A DNA stretch of 64,000 nt from Methylobacterium sp. W2 (GTDB lineage Bacteria > Pseudomonadota > Alphaproteobacteria > Rhizobiales > Beijerinckiaceae). The notes under the pieces were generated by a model. The model searched no databases and was not told the origin of the DNA. It worked only from the letters and a program-made list of their open reading frames with translations. Every line of letters begins with the position of its first letter. The first letter of the stretch is position 1. The stretch spans positions 1 to 64,000 of the forward strand of contig NZ_VMOA01000003.1 of NCBI RefSeq assembly GCF_020662345.1. Direction: 5' to 3'. Position numbers and translations under genes: made by a program. This document shows, in pieces, positions 17,501 to 25,796 of this stretch.

Positions 17501-20500
17501 CCGGTATCGCTGAGCGAACGCTGCCAGCCGGTGATGTCGTCGAGGCGCCCCAGCGGCATCCCGTCCACGCTCTCGAACCAATCCGGCATCAGGCCGAAGA
17601 CGAGATCGCGGAACAGCGACGCGCCGGGCTCCACTGCCAGGAGAAAGCCGCCGGTGGCGAGGGCATCGGCGACCTTGCCGAGGAGTCCGCGCTCGGACCG
17701 GTGCAGGACGTTGCTCGCCAGGATCGCGTCGAAGCCGCCCTCCGTCAGGTCCGCCTCCTCCTCGATCACGGTGACGCCGCGGGGCAGGGCGAGGCGGGCG
17801 CGCTCGGCGAGGCGCCGATCGGTCTCGAACACGGTGAGCTGGGCGGCGATGCCGTCGGCGATGGCGGCGGCCTGCGCCGAGAGCGGCCCGAACCCGACCT
17901 GGAGGAGGCGCAGCGCGCGGTCCTTCGGCAGGTCCGCACGCGCTCCCTCGCAGATCGCCGCGATGACGTCGGACGATGCGCGGGCGGTGGCGCTACGCAG
18001 GACGAAGGCATCGAGGGCGTTCTGCGACAAGGTCGGCAGGGTCGCGAGGTCACCGGCCAGGAGGCGGGCGACGACGGCGCCGAGATCCGCCGTGAGCACC
18101 AGTTCGGCGGAGAGTTCGGGATGGTCGGCCGCGATCCAGCGCATGATCTCGTCGGGCGCGGGCAGGGTGACATCCTTGCGCAGGGTCCATCGCGTTCCGT
18201 CGAGGGTAGCGAGCCCGCTGCTCTCGAGGGCGTAGAGGGCGTTCAGCAGCCAGGGCCGCATGGCCTCCGGCACGCGCTCGTCAATGGCGACTTTGCCGGA
18301 GCGCTGCAGCCCCTCGGCCATGCGGTAGGCCAGCGAGGTGGCCCAGCCTTCGAGAAGCAGATGGCCCGGCGAGAGGGCCGCATCCGCCGGGGCGAGAGCC
18401 GCCTTGATGCCGGGGCGGACGGCATCGGCGATGCGGGCACGCCGGTCGAGGGGAATCGCGGTGGGTTCGGTGGCGAGTTCGGACCGCTGCGCGATGGCAT
18501 AGGCGGCGAGATCCTGACCGGACTTCGTGCGCAGGGCCTGGAAGCGGCCTTCGCGCAGGGTGGCGATCACCTCGCCCGCCTCGTCCACCAGGGTGAAGTC
18601 CGCCAGGATGCTGCGCTCGTTGCAGCGCCGGGTGCGGATCATCGCCCGCGCGATGACGGCGCCGGGACGGATCAGCCTGATCTCGCCGAAGCGCACCGGG
18701 ACGTAGGCCTTGGTCGAGCCCTCGCCCATCAGGTCGGCGAAGAGCAGGATCAGGCCATGGAAACAGGCGTCCAGCCGGGCCGGCACGAGGCCGAAGCGTG
18801 GGTCGGCCTCGGCCGGCTTCAATTGCGAGACGATGGTCGTCTCGTCGACGCGTGCACTGAGTGCGACCTGCCGGAAGCTCGGCCCGAAATCGAGGCCGGA
18901 AGCGGCGGCGAGGCGATAGAGCCCGGCCCCCTCCACGGCGTTCTCGGCCGGAATTTCGATGTCCTGTCGCGGACGGGCCGCGAAGGTGCCATCCACGACC
19001 TTGGCGGAGGCGTGCAGCTGCCAGCCCGCCTGGGTCAGGCGCGGGCGGCTCAGGATCTGGATCTGGTTGCCGCTGCCGGAGAGCCGGACGGCGACCTCGC
19101 GGAGGGCCTCCTCGGCGAAGACCATCGGAGACTGGATCTCGAACTCGGCCAGCACCACGTCGTCGCTGCGCATGGCTTCGCGGGCGACGCCCAGCGCCAT
19201 CTCGATGAAGGCCGCACCCGGCAGGATCGCCTGGCCGTCGATACGGTGATCGTCGAGGTCGGGCACCGTGGCGATGTCCACATGGCCGAGCCATTCGAGC
19301 CCGTCCGGCGACAGCCGCGAACCGTAGAGCGGGTGATAGGCACGGGCGGTCGCCGCGCCGACGCCCTCCGACGTCTCGGACAGGCGGAAAGGACGACGCT
19401 GCCAGGGATACGAGGGCAGGGCGACGTCGCCCATCGGATTCTCGCCGAAGACCACCGCCTCGTCGACGGCGGCACCGTGGACGAGGGCCGAGGCGAGGGC
19501 GCGGGCGAACGGGTCGGCACCGACGGGCTTGTTGGTGAGGACGCCCACCGTGGCGTTCTCGATGCCGAGGGGCTCGATGCAATCGCCGATATGCGGCAGC
19601 AGGGTCGCCCGCGGACCCACCTCGACGAAGATCCGGGCGCCCTTGCGGGTCGCTTCCTGGACCGCATCGGAGAAGCGCACCGGCTCGCGGATGTTGCGCC
19701 ACCAATAGCCGGCGTCGAACTCCCCGCCCGGCAGCACGGTGCCGGTCACGGTGGACACCATGGCGATGGCGCCGGGATGGGGCTTGAGCCCGGCGAGATC
19801 GCGCAGCAGCGGCTTCTCGGTTGGGTTCATCAGCCGACCGTGGAAGGGGTAGGCGAGGTCGAGCTTGCGGCCGCGGCGGCGCTTGCGCGCCAGCGCCTTC
19901 ATCGCCGCATCGATATCGGCGACGGGGCCCGCCACGGTGACGGCCTTCGGGCTGTTGTAGGCGGCGATGTCGAGGCTCGGATAATCCTTGAGGAAGATCT
20001 CGATCTCCTCGACCGGCGCCAGCAGCACCGCCATGGTGCCGAGGCCCCGCGTCGTCTCCTGGTGCTGGCTGCGGTAGAAGATGACCTTCACCGCCTGTTC
20101 CAGGCTCAGGATGCCGGCCCCCTCGGCGGCCGCGATCTCTCCGACGCTGTGGCCGAGGACGAAGGAGGGGACGAGGCCGGCGGCCTTCAGGGCCGTGGTC
20201 GAGGCGCTGGAGATCGCGAAGATCAGCGGCTGCGAGACCCGGGTGAGGACCATGCGCTCGGCGAGATCCTCGGCGAACAGGGCTTCCTTCAGCGACCAGC
20301 CGGAGATCGCGGCGAACAGGACGTCGATCCGGTCGAAGGCCGATTGGAACGCGGCGCTGCGCTCATACGCCTCGCGGCCCATCCCGACCCATTGGCTGCC
20401 ATTGCCGGAATAGACGAAGGCGACCTCCGCATTGCGGTCGACGGCAGTGCCGACCCGGGCAATGTCGGTCTCCTCGGCATCGGCGACCGCGCGCAAGGTC

Positions 20501-22068
20501 GCGGGCAGGTCGGCATCGAGGGGCATGGCGAGCCGGGTGGACAGTCGCTCGCGCCGATGAGCGGCGGCGGCGGCGATGCGCACGGTCTGGGCCTCATCGG
20601 CCTGCTCGAACCGCTCGGCGTAATCGAGGGCGAGTTCGTTGAGGGCAGCGCGGCTCTGGGCCGAGAGGAGCAGCAGTTCGGGAGCACGCCCGGCATCGCT
20701 CGCGGCGAGGGCCGGCATTCCGTCGGTGAGGACGATATGGGCGTTGGTGCCGCCAAAACCGAACGAGTTGACGCCGGCGAAACGCTCGCCGCGACCACGC
20801 GCGAGCGCCAGCGGTGCGGTGACCACCGAGAGATTGAGCTTGCTGAAGGGGATATCGGGATTGAGCACTTCCGCATGCAGCGAGGGCGGCAGCAGATCGT
20901 GCTCCAGGGCGAGACTCGCCTTAAGCAGGCCGGCGAGGCCCGAGACCGGCTCGGTATGGCCGATATTGCTCTTGATCGAGCCGATCGGCAGGGGCTCCTT
21001 GCGGGGCCGTCCGATCTTGCCGCCGATGGCGCTGGCCTCGATCGGATCCCCCACAGCCGTGCCGGTGCCGTGCGCCTCCACGAAGGCCACCGCGTCGAAA
21101 TCGATCTCGGCCTCGCGATAGACCTGTTCGAGCAGGGCGCCCTGCGCGTAGCCGGAGGGCAGGGAGATGCCGGTGGTCCGGCCGTCGGAATTCACGCCGC
21201 TCGCCGCGATGACGCCGCGTACGGTATCGCCGTCGCGGGCCGCTTGACGCGCCGATTTCAGTACGAGAACGACACCGCCCTCGGACCGGACATAGCCGTC
21301 GGCATTGGCCGAGAAGGCCTGGCAAAGCCCGGTGCGCGACAGCATCTGCGCGTTGGAGAAGCAGATGAAATTGAACGGGCTCGCGAGCAGGTTCACGCCC
21401 GCCACCACCGCGGTATCGATCCGGCCGCTGTCGATCGCCGCGACGGCGGCATCGAGCGCCACGAGAGAGGACGAGCAGGCGGTATCGACGGTGAAGCTCG
21501 GCCCCTTCAGGTCGTAGATGTAGGAGATCCGGTTGGACAGGATCGAGAGCGTGTTGCCGGTCGCGGCATAGGCATCGCCCGAGGACGTATCAAGGACGCG
21601 CAGGTTGCCGTAATCGAGGGACGAAGCGCCCACGAACACGCCAATCTGCGACCCGGCCACGGCGGAGGGACGCAGGCCCGCATCCTCCAGGGCCTCCCAG
21701 GTCAGTTCGAGGAGAAGCCGCTGCTGCGGGTCCATCTGCTCGGCCTCGCGTGGCGAGATGCCGAACACGCCGGGATCGAACGACCAGATGTCGTCGAGAA
21801 CGCCCGCCGACCAAGTGTAACTCTTGCCACGCTCCTGAGCGCGCGGGTGACCGAACCGTTCCAGCGACCAGCGATCTTCAGGGATGCGACCAACGGCGCA
21901 CCGTCCCTCGCTCAGAAGCTGCCAGAGGCCATCGACGCTGGCAGCGCCGGGTAACCGGCACGAACGGCCGACGATCGCTATGTCTGTACGCTTGATCACG
22001 TTCGATTCGCACACGCTCTTGATCGAGGAACCACCGTCCTGCAGCGAACGGGCGACCCTAAGATGCAT
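14593..22068 (-). CDS. Reducing type I polyketide synthase, KS-AT-DH-psiMT-ER-KR-ACP
   Basis: 2,491 residues in one frame. KS about 27-450 with triad Cys198 (DTACSSS), His333 (EAHGTGT), His371 (SNIGHTEP). AT about 548-850 with GHSVGE Ser641 and YPFH at 740-743, closer to the malonyl-type HAFH than to YASH (tentative). DH about 912-1180 with HRIDGQAILP (His941) and Asp1100 (LDACFH). A methyltransferase-like region (about 1380-1500) has LLQVGFGPLSA instead of a glycine-rich SAM loop, so probably dead. A structural KR half spans ~1555-1690. ER about 1755-2070 with HGGAGGVGLA. KR about 2085-2290 with GGLGGFG, Ser2222/2223, Tyr2236, Asn2240. ACP with phosphopantetheine Ser2404 (GLDSLMG). No thioesterase or reductase end. 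One complete module suggests an iterative enzyme making a reduced chain, handed to the adjacent alpha-oxoamine synthase. The start is uncertain: ATG 22068 or GTG 21999. Confidence 0.93.
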   Translation of the reverse strand: MHLRVARSLQDGGSSIKSVCESNVIKRTDIAIVGRSCRLPGAASVDGLWQLLSEGRCAVGRIPEDRWSLERFGHPRAQERGKSYTWSAGVLDDIWSFDPGVFGISPREAEQMDPQQRLLLELTWEALEDAGLRPSAVAGSQIGVFVGASSLDYGNLRVLDTSSGDAYAATGNTLSILSNRISYIYDLKGPSFTVDTACSSSLVALDAAVAAIDSGRIDTAVVAGVNLLASPFNFICFSNAQMLSRTGLCQAFSANADGYVRSEGGVVLVLKSARQAARDGDTVRGVIAASGVNSDGRTTGISLPSGYAQGALLEQVYREAEIDFDAVAFVEAHGTGTAVGDPIEASAIGGKIGRPRKEPLPIGSIKSNIGHTEPVSGLAGLLKASLALEHDLLPPSLHAEVLNPDIPFSKLNLSVVTAPLALARGRGERFAGVNSFGFGGTNAHIVLTDGMPALAASDAGRAPELLLLSAQSRAALNELALDYAERFEQADEAQTVRIAAAAAHRRERLSTRLAMPLDADLPATLRAVADAEETDIARVGTAVDRNAEVAFVYSGNGSQWVGMGREAYERSAAFQSAFDRIDVLFAAISGWSLKEALFAEDLAERMVLTRVSQPLIFAISSASTTALKAAGLVPSFVLGHSVGEIAAAEGAGILSLEQAVKVIFYRSQHQETTRGLGTMAVLLAPVEEIEIFLKDYPSLDIAAYNSPKAVTVAGPVADIDAAMKALARKRRRGRKLDLAYPFHGRLMNPTEKPLLRDLAGLKPHPGAIAMVSTVTGTVLPGGEFDAGYWWRNIREPVRFSDAVQEATRKGARIFVEVGPRATLLPHIGDCIEPLGIENATVGVLTNKPVGADPFARALASALVHGAAVDEAVVFGENPMGDVALPSYPWQRRPFRLSETSEGVGAATARAYHPLYGSRLSPDGLEWLGHVDIATVPDLDDHRIDGQAILPGAAFIEMALGVAREAMRSDDVVLAEFEIQSPMVFAEEALREVAVRLSGSGNQIQILSRPRLTQAGWQLHASAKVVDGTFAARPRQDIEIPAENAVEGAGLYRLAAASGLDFGPSFRQVALSARVDETTIVSQLKPAEADPRFGLVPARLDACFHGLILLFADLMGEGSTKAYVPVRFGEIRLIRPGAVIARAMIRTRRCNERSILADFTLVDEAGEVIATLREGRFQALRTKSGQDLAAYAIAQRSELATEPTAIPLDRRARIADAVRPGIKAALAPADAALSPGHLLLEGWATSLAYRMAEGLQRSGKVAIDERVPEAMRPWLLNALYALESSGLATLDGTRWTLRKDVTLPAPDEIMRWIAADHPELSAELVLTADLGAVVARLLAGDLATLPTLSQNALDAFVLRSATARASSDVIAAICEGARADLPKDRALRLLQVGFGPLSAQAAAIADGIAAQLTVFETDRRLAERARLALPRGVTVIEEEADLTEGGFDAILASNVLHRSERGLLGKVADALATGGFLLAVEPGASLFRDLVFGLMPDWFESVDGMPLGRLDDITGWQRSLSDTGLVRIAVDRAASANGDDLLFLAEAPVRAKASTGQTFTFIIGSQDPFAAETASSLATLLVAAGVHVSIILDSEQSLLELERETPDTVVFLAGAFGSGGEAADRLRERCLGLKRCVEHLGTRQTRLWVVCPGATRHDGAGAVEAGLWAFTRTLANEVANLDIRRIDLTEAMPTKIASERLRDVILSGTPETEIVLDVDATRVIRFAPGQLSRRPAVDAVAAPAAQLERSATGGLNDMRWGPAERRVPGRGEVEIAVEATGLNFRDVLWALSMLPEEILEDGFAGPRLGLEVAGRVVSVGNGAAAFKVGDRVVAFAQSGFSTHIVVPELVVAPSPPGLDPQAAATVPVAFLTAYYSLVSCARLRRGEWVLVHGGAGGVGLAALQIAKLKGARVIATAGSREKRALVKALGAEHVLDSRSLAFVDEVRRITGDGVGVVLNSLFGEAMERSLNCLKPFGRFIELGKRDYVANTHIGLRPFRRNLSYFGVDLDQVLQHQGEDGARLFREVMALFSEGGLKPLPFQPFTADEVSDAFRLMQQSGHVGKIVIAPPKPGSIVVERKSDFRVSAEGVHVITGGLGGFGIEAARWLADRGAHHLVLVGRKGASSPEAKQVVADLAVRGVSVAAMACDITSRQAVDDLLEEVESGGRKLAGVIHGAMVLQDGLIANLDAASLDAVIRPKVVGAEHLDAATRGRQLDYFVLFSSATTFIGNPGQGAYVAANGFMEGLARRRRALGLPALAVAWGAIGDVGVLARNRAVMETLAGRVGVTPMDARRSLDLMAEALEGQGSSPDNAVLAIASMHWGKARERLATMRSPSYGDLGSDQQAEAGTVATIDIGGLLKTEDLDAVRKTVSDAIVEDIARILRLPKDDISRVRHLSEIGLDSLMGVELGASLQERFALDAPPSGISSGLTVVELAETLIQSVAAPVDEASAAVMSLAQRHASEGVDVRTLEPFHELVEQNSLQIKEILP

Positions 22069-22076
22069 AGTATGCA
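22064..22076. promoter_or_regulatory. 13-bp dyad over the PKS start
   Basis: TGCATA-G-TATGCA, a perfect inverted repeat with a one-base centre, spans the putative PKS ATG (22066-22068). It could be an operator, or chance if translation begins at the downstream GTG. Confidence 0.25.
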
Positions 22077-22632
22077 GCCGGAACCGTGTCCAACCCGTGG
22101 CAGCTTTGCTGCAGCACGAAGACGGGCCGAGTTTCTCACCAATGGCAGTCCCGGATGCCGTCGCAATTCACAGCTGGCAAGCCAACACATACCCTGACCA
22201 CCCAATATCACTGCTTTTATTCATACACATCCAAGAATGATCTCAGAAATATTTTGTTCGATACAAATTTTTCACCAAAAGACCAGATATATCCCGCCAT
22301 CAGTTAACGCGTTTTATTCGAAAACAAAATTTCTGATTGATTTGTCTGCCATACTAAAGTCTACTCACATCACAATTTGTTAATATACTTATAATAACCC
22401 ATTATTATCTACAAAAATACATGGTATTTGACAATAATATTTGTAAATCGCATTGATCTATGCCCAAGAATAATTTTTATACTCTGTTTTCGAACCTTCA
22501 AGCCATCAGGCCCGGCTTCATCTTCCCACCGAGCCCGCCGCTTTTTGGCACTGCGTCGCTGCAGCGCAACATGGACGCCAGGACTAACAAGGGTTTGAGC
22601 GAACGGAACGCACGCTTTCCGACGAAAAGCCC
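22077..22632. other. AT-rich promoter island upstream of the PKS
   Basis: About 550 bases without a credible gene. Hand-counting 22261-22500 gives 70 G/C of 240, about 29%, in a window that is otherwise strongly GC-rich; the line 22381-22440 has only 11 G/C of 60. It lies between the PKS start and the tRNA-Val promoter. It holds runs such as ATTATTATCTACAAAAAT and several potential -35/-10 pairs. It is probably the PKS control region and a natural target for AT-binding nucleoid proteins or silencers. No transposase remnants or direct repeats were seen. Confidence 0.65.
22406..22434 (-). promoter_or_regulatory. Candidate PKS promoter
   Basis: On the reverse strand TTGTCA (22434-22429) is followed after 17 bases by TAGATA (22411-22406), with further AT-rich sequence (ATAAT) next to it. 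It faces the PKS, some 340 bases upstream of the start codon. In such AT-rich DNA alternatives are plausible. Confidence 0.35.
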
Positions 22633-22662
22633 TTGACGCCCGTTCAAGCCGAAAGCTATACG
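22633..22662 (+). promoter_or_regulatory. Promoter of tRNA-Val
   Basis: TTGACG, an 18-base spacer, then TATACG, ending 33 bases before the mature tRNA 5' end. Good housekeeping-type -35 and -10 matches. Confidence 0.6.
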
Positions 22663-22695
22663 CCGCTCCTCGCTGCAGCGGAAACGCTTCAGCCG

Positions 22696-22770
22696 GGGCG
22701 CGTAGCTCAGCGGGAGAGCACTACCTTGACATGGTAGGGGTCACAGGTTCGATCCCTGTCGCGCCCACCA
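22696..22770 (+). tRNA. tRNA-Val (GAC anticodon)
   Basis: A 75-base cloverleaf: acceptor GGGCGCG pairs with CGCGCCC, discriminator A, encoded CCA. The D arm is GCTC/GAGC, and the anticodon stem CTACC/GGTAG encloses loop TTGACAT with anticodon GAC. The T arm carries GGTTCGATCC. It reads Val GUC/GUU codons. Confidence 0.96.
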
Positions 22771-22800
22771 TTCTCCTTTCGGTAGAATGGATGAGAGAAC

Positions 22801-22828
22801 AAAGGCTCCGGAAACGGAGCCTTTTCTC
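22801..22828 (+). terminator. Terminator of tRNA-Val
   Basis: AAGGCTCCG / CGGAGCCTT perfect 9-bp stem with a GAAA tetraloop, then TTCTCGTT, about 30 bases after the tRNA. Confidence 0.85.
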
Positions 22829-23038
22829 GTTGTGGCAGACCCTCGGCTTTCGTGCACGGCTTGCTTGTTCAAGAGAGCCCCCTCGCCCAACGCCCCCTTA
22901 CCGGCGAATGGTCGCAGCCGTCTGCACGCCACCGTCACGCTTGCGTGAGCCACCGGCCCGGTCACAGAACCGCCTCAGACAGATCGTGTAAGACGAGCGC
23001 GTTCATTCGGCAGCGGGCATCTCGGCCAGCGGTCCCGA

Positions 23039-24508
23039 ATGCCGGAGATGATGATGAGCCGAAACTTGGCATTCTCGAATGCGGTCGGACGGTTCGGTCT
23101 CGGATGCGGCGCCATCGATCTACCGGCCGTCGACGATCCGCGGGGCTACGTTCGAGCACAACTCGACCTGCCGCTGACGGCGTTCGAGGCCAAACTGATG
23201 TCCAGCAGCGACCAGCTGCAGGCATTGATGCAACGCCGTCAGATCGCGCGGCAGCGTCGCGAGGCGATGGCGGATGCCGGATCCGGCGGCGCCAAGGTGA
23301 AGCAGGGCGGCGCGATGGAGGATGGCGCCATGGCCATGGCGCCCCGCGCTGAACCGTCGATGAGCGGCGGCATGATGGAGAACGAGGGCGAGAGCCAGGT
23401 GACGCTGGGTCCGGTCACGAAGAATCCCGACGAACTGATCGCCTGGCTGAGGCTGGCCGCGACGACGAAAGCCCCCTTGCAGGAGCGGCTATTTCTGCAT
23501 TGGAGCAACCACTTCACGGTATCGACCGGCAAAGGCAAGGGGAGCCTCACCGCCGGGGCATTCCAGCGCGAAGCGATCCGGCCGTTCATTCTTGGCCGCT
23601 TCCACGACATGGCCAAAGCGGCGATCCTGCACCCCTCGATGCTCTACTACCTGGACAACACGGCCTCGACGGGCCCCGAGTCCAGGGTCGGCCGCATCAA
23701 GAAATCCGGCCTCAACGAGAATCTCGGGCGCGAAGTCCTCGAACTTCACACCCTCGGCGTCGATGGCGGCTACCGTCAGGCCGACGTCACGGCGCTGGCC
23801 TCCGTCCTCACGGGCTGGACCGTCGATCTCAAGCCGCATTCCGACACCTTCGGCAAAGTGGTGTTCCGCGAACGCCAGCATCAGCCGGGGCCCAAGACCA
23901 TCCTCGGCAAGCGCTATGCCGAGGCGGGAGCCGATGAGTTCCTCGCCGTCCTGACCGACCTCGCCCGTCACCCATCCACGGCACGTTACGTGACACGGCG
24001 GATGGCACGCGCCTTCGTCTCGGAAAAGGCGTCGGACTCGCTGCAGAAGAGCCTCGCCAAGGCTTTCAAGGACAGTGACGGCGACCTGAAGGCTGTGACC
24101 GCCGCTCTGGTCCAGAGCGACGAGGCCTGGACCGCCGACCCCGTGAAGCTGCGCCCCCCGATGGAGTTCCTCGCAGCGACCGGCCGTATTCTGGGGCAGG
24201 CTCCGGTCAAGCCCTCGCCGAACGCCTCTCTCTTGGCGATGGGCCAGCCGTTTCTAGCCGCCCCGTCGCCGAAGGGGTGGGCCGAGGAGGACGATGCCTG
24301 GGTGACCTCGGACGGAATCAAGAGCCGGATCGACTGGGCCCAGCAATGCGCGACGCTCAACGGGGATCACGTCGACATCCGCAAGCTCGTGGACGACCGG
24401 ATCGGCAGTTATTTTTCGGACGAGACGCGGCGCGTGATCCGGCAGGGGGAAAGCCCCGAACAGGCCTTGGCCCTGCTGTTGCTCAGCCCGGAATTCCAGC
24501 GGCGCTAG
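23039..24508 (+). CDS. DUF1800 family protein
   Basis: 489 residues. The N-terminus carries the family start (NAVGRFGLGCG) and a Met/Gly/Ala-rich low-complexity linker at about 80-130 (repeated GGAMEDGAMAMAP-like sequence). The conserved DUF1800 core follows: LLQERLFLHWSNHFTVS, GAFQREAIRPFILGRF, MLYYLDN, GLNENLGREVLELHTLGVDGGY, ALASVLTGW and YVTRRMARAFVS. These genes are nearly always paired with DUF1501, as here, with 22 bases between. The biochemical role is not established. No signal peptide is obvious. An alternative start a few codons downstream (MMMSRN) cannot be excluded. Confidence 0.9.
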   Translation: MPEMMMSRNLAFSNAVGRFGLGCGAIDLPAVDDPRGYVRAQLDLPLTAFEAKLMSSSDQLQALMQRRQIARQRREAMADAGSGGAKVKQGGAMEDGAMAMAPRAEPSMSGGMMENEGESQVTLGPVTKNPDELIAWLRLAATTKAPLQERLFLHWSNHFTVSTGKGKGSLTAGAFQREAIRPFILGRFHDMAKAAILHPSMLYYLDNTASTGPESRVGRIKKSGLNENLGREVLELHTLGVDGGYRQADVTALASVLTGWTVDLKPHSDTFGKVVFRERQHQPGPKTILGKRYAEAGADEFLAVLTDLARHPSTARYVTRRMARAFVSEKASDSLQKSLAKAFKDSDGDLKAVTAALVQSDEAWTADPVKLRPPMEFLAATGRILGQAPVKPSPNASLLAMGQPFLAAPSPKGWAEEDDAWVTSDGIKSRIDWAQQCATLNGDHVDIRKLVDDRIGSYFSDETRRVIRQGESPEQALALLLLSPEFQRR

Positions 24509-24530
24509 CCGGTCGAGAGGCGATGACCCC

Positions 24531-25766
24531 ATGAACCCTCAGGAACACGCCCACCTGCCGACGCGCCGCAACCTGCTGCTCGGTGCCGGCGCCCTCTTCG
24601 CATGGCCCTATGTGCCCAAGGTCTGGGCCGCCTCCGGCCGCGACCCGCGCTTTCTCGTCGTGGTTTTGCGCGGCGGCCTCGACGGCCTCTCGGCGGTGAT
24701 GCCGGTGGGCGATCCGCAATTCGCCGCGATCCGCTCCGACTTCAAGCTATCCCCGACGCATACGCCGTTCCGGCTCGACCCGCTGTTCTCGCTCAACCCG
24801 GCGATGCCGAACCTGGCGGACCTCTATGCCAAGCGCGAGGCCACGCTGTTCCACGCCGTCGCCACTCCCTACCGCGCCCGCTCGCATTTCGACGCGCAGC
24901 AGGTTCTCGAGAACGGGATGGCGAGCGCCAGTTCCAGGATCGATACCGGCTGGCTCAATCGGGCGCTCTCCCTCATCCCCAAGGCCAAGGGCATCGAGTT
25001 GCGGCCGGCCAAGGCCCTGTCCGTCAGCGCGACGACGCCCCTGATCCTGCGTGGTCCGGCGCAGGTGGAGACATGGCAGCCGCAGACGTTGCCCTACGCG
25101 GCGGCCGATACGCTGATGCGCCTCCAGGCGCTCTACGACGACAAGGACCAGGCCCTGGCCAATGCCCTGCGCGAGGGCGTGCAGGTCGATGATTTCATCG
25201 CCTCCGATCCGAGCATGGCGGCGATGGGCAAACAGCCGTTGAGGGGCCCCAACAGCTTCGCCTCGGCCGCCCGCTCCGCGGCTTCGCTCATGGCCCCGGT
25301 GACCGGTCCCCGCATCGCCGTGATGAATTTCGACGGCTGGGACACCCACTCGTCCCAGGGCCCCTATGAGGGACGTCTCGCCAAGAACCTGGCCTCCCTC
25401 GATGCCGGTATGGCGGCGATCAAGGAGGGACTCGGCGCCTCCTGGGCACAGACCTCCGTTCTGATCGTCACGGAATTCGGCCGCACCGTGCATGTGAACG
25501 GCTCCTCCGGCACGGATCACGGCACGGCAACGGTGGCCTTCCTCGTCGGAGGAGCTGTGGCCGGGGGACGGGTGATTGCCGACTGGCCGAGCCTCAAGGA
25601 GAGCGCTCTGTTCGAAGGCCGCGACCTCGCGCCGACGCTGGATCTGCGCGCCGTGATGAAGGGGCTGCTGATCGACCAGTTCGGCTTCGAGGAGAAGGTC
25701 CTCTCCGAGAAGGTTTTCCCCGGCAGCGAAAAGGCGCCCGGCATGAGGGACCTGATCCGGGCCTGA
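24531..25766 (+). CDS. DUF1501 family secreted protein (sulfatase-like fold)
   Basis: 411 residues with a Tat-like signal (TRRNLLLGAGALFAWPYVPKV, cleavage near WAA). The DUF1501 core shows FLVVVLRGGLDGLSAVMP, ARSHFDAQQVLENG, NFDGWDTHSSQG, VLIVTEFGRTVHVNGSSGTDHGTA and FLVGGAVAGGRV, which place metal-binding Asp/His residues as in alkaline-phosphatase-fold proteins. It is the second gene of the DUF1800-DUF1501 pair and is likely exported folded. Substrate unknown. No clear terminator follows before the convergent PilZ gene. Confidence 0.9.
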   Translation: MNPQEHAHLPTRRNLLLGAGALFAWPYVPKVWAASGRDPRFLVVVLRGGLDGLSAVMPVGDPQFAAIRSDFKLSPTHTPFRLDPLFSLNPAMPNLADLYAKREATLFHAVATPYRARSHFDAQQVLENGMASASSRIDTGWLNRALSLIPKAKGIELRPAKALSVSATTPLILRGPAQVETWQPQTLPYAAADTLMRLQALYDDKDQALANALREGVQVDDFIASDPSMAAMGKQPLRGPNSFASAARSAASLMAPVTGPRIAVMNFDGWDTHSSQGPYEGRLAKNLASLDAGMAAIKEGLGASWAQTSVLIVTEFGRTVHVNGSSGTDHGTATVAFLVGGAVAGGRVIADWPSLKESALFEGRDLAPTLDLRAVMKGLLIDQFGFEEKVLSEKVFPGSEKAPGMRDLIRA

Positions 25767-25796
25767 CGCGATCACGGAGACCGCGTCGGTTCCATG

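Noticed and set aside
15151-21954. A 2,267-codon open frame on the + strand opposite the PKS, beginning 'MSFQCLGHEVEGAAGIHRRH'
   Set aside because: Antisense shadow of the high-GC PKS gene; it has no recognisable domains, and its composition (Asp/Gly/Arg/Ala-rich) is typical of mirror frames.
22696-22770. tRNA-Val as attachment site of an integrated island carrying the PKS
   Set aside because: No integrase gene and no direct repeat of the tRNA 3' end was found around the PKS locus in this window.
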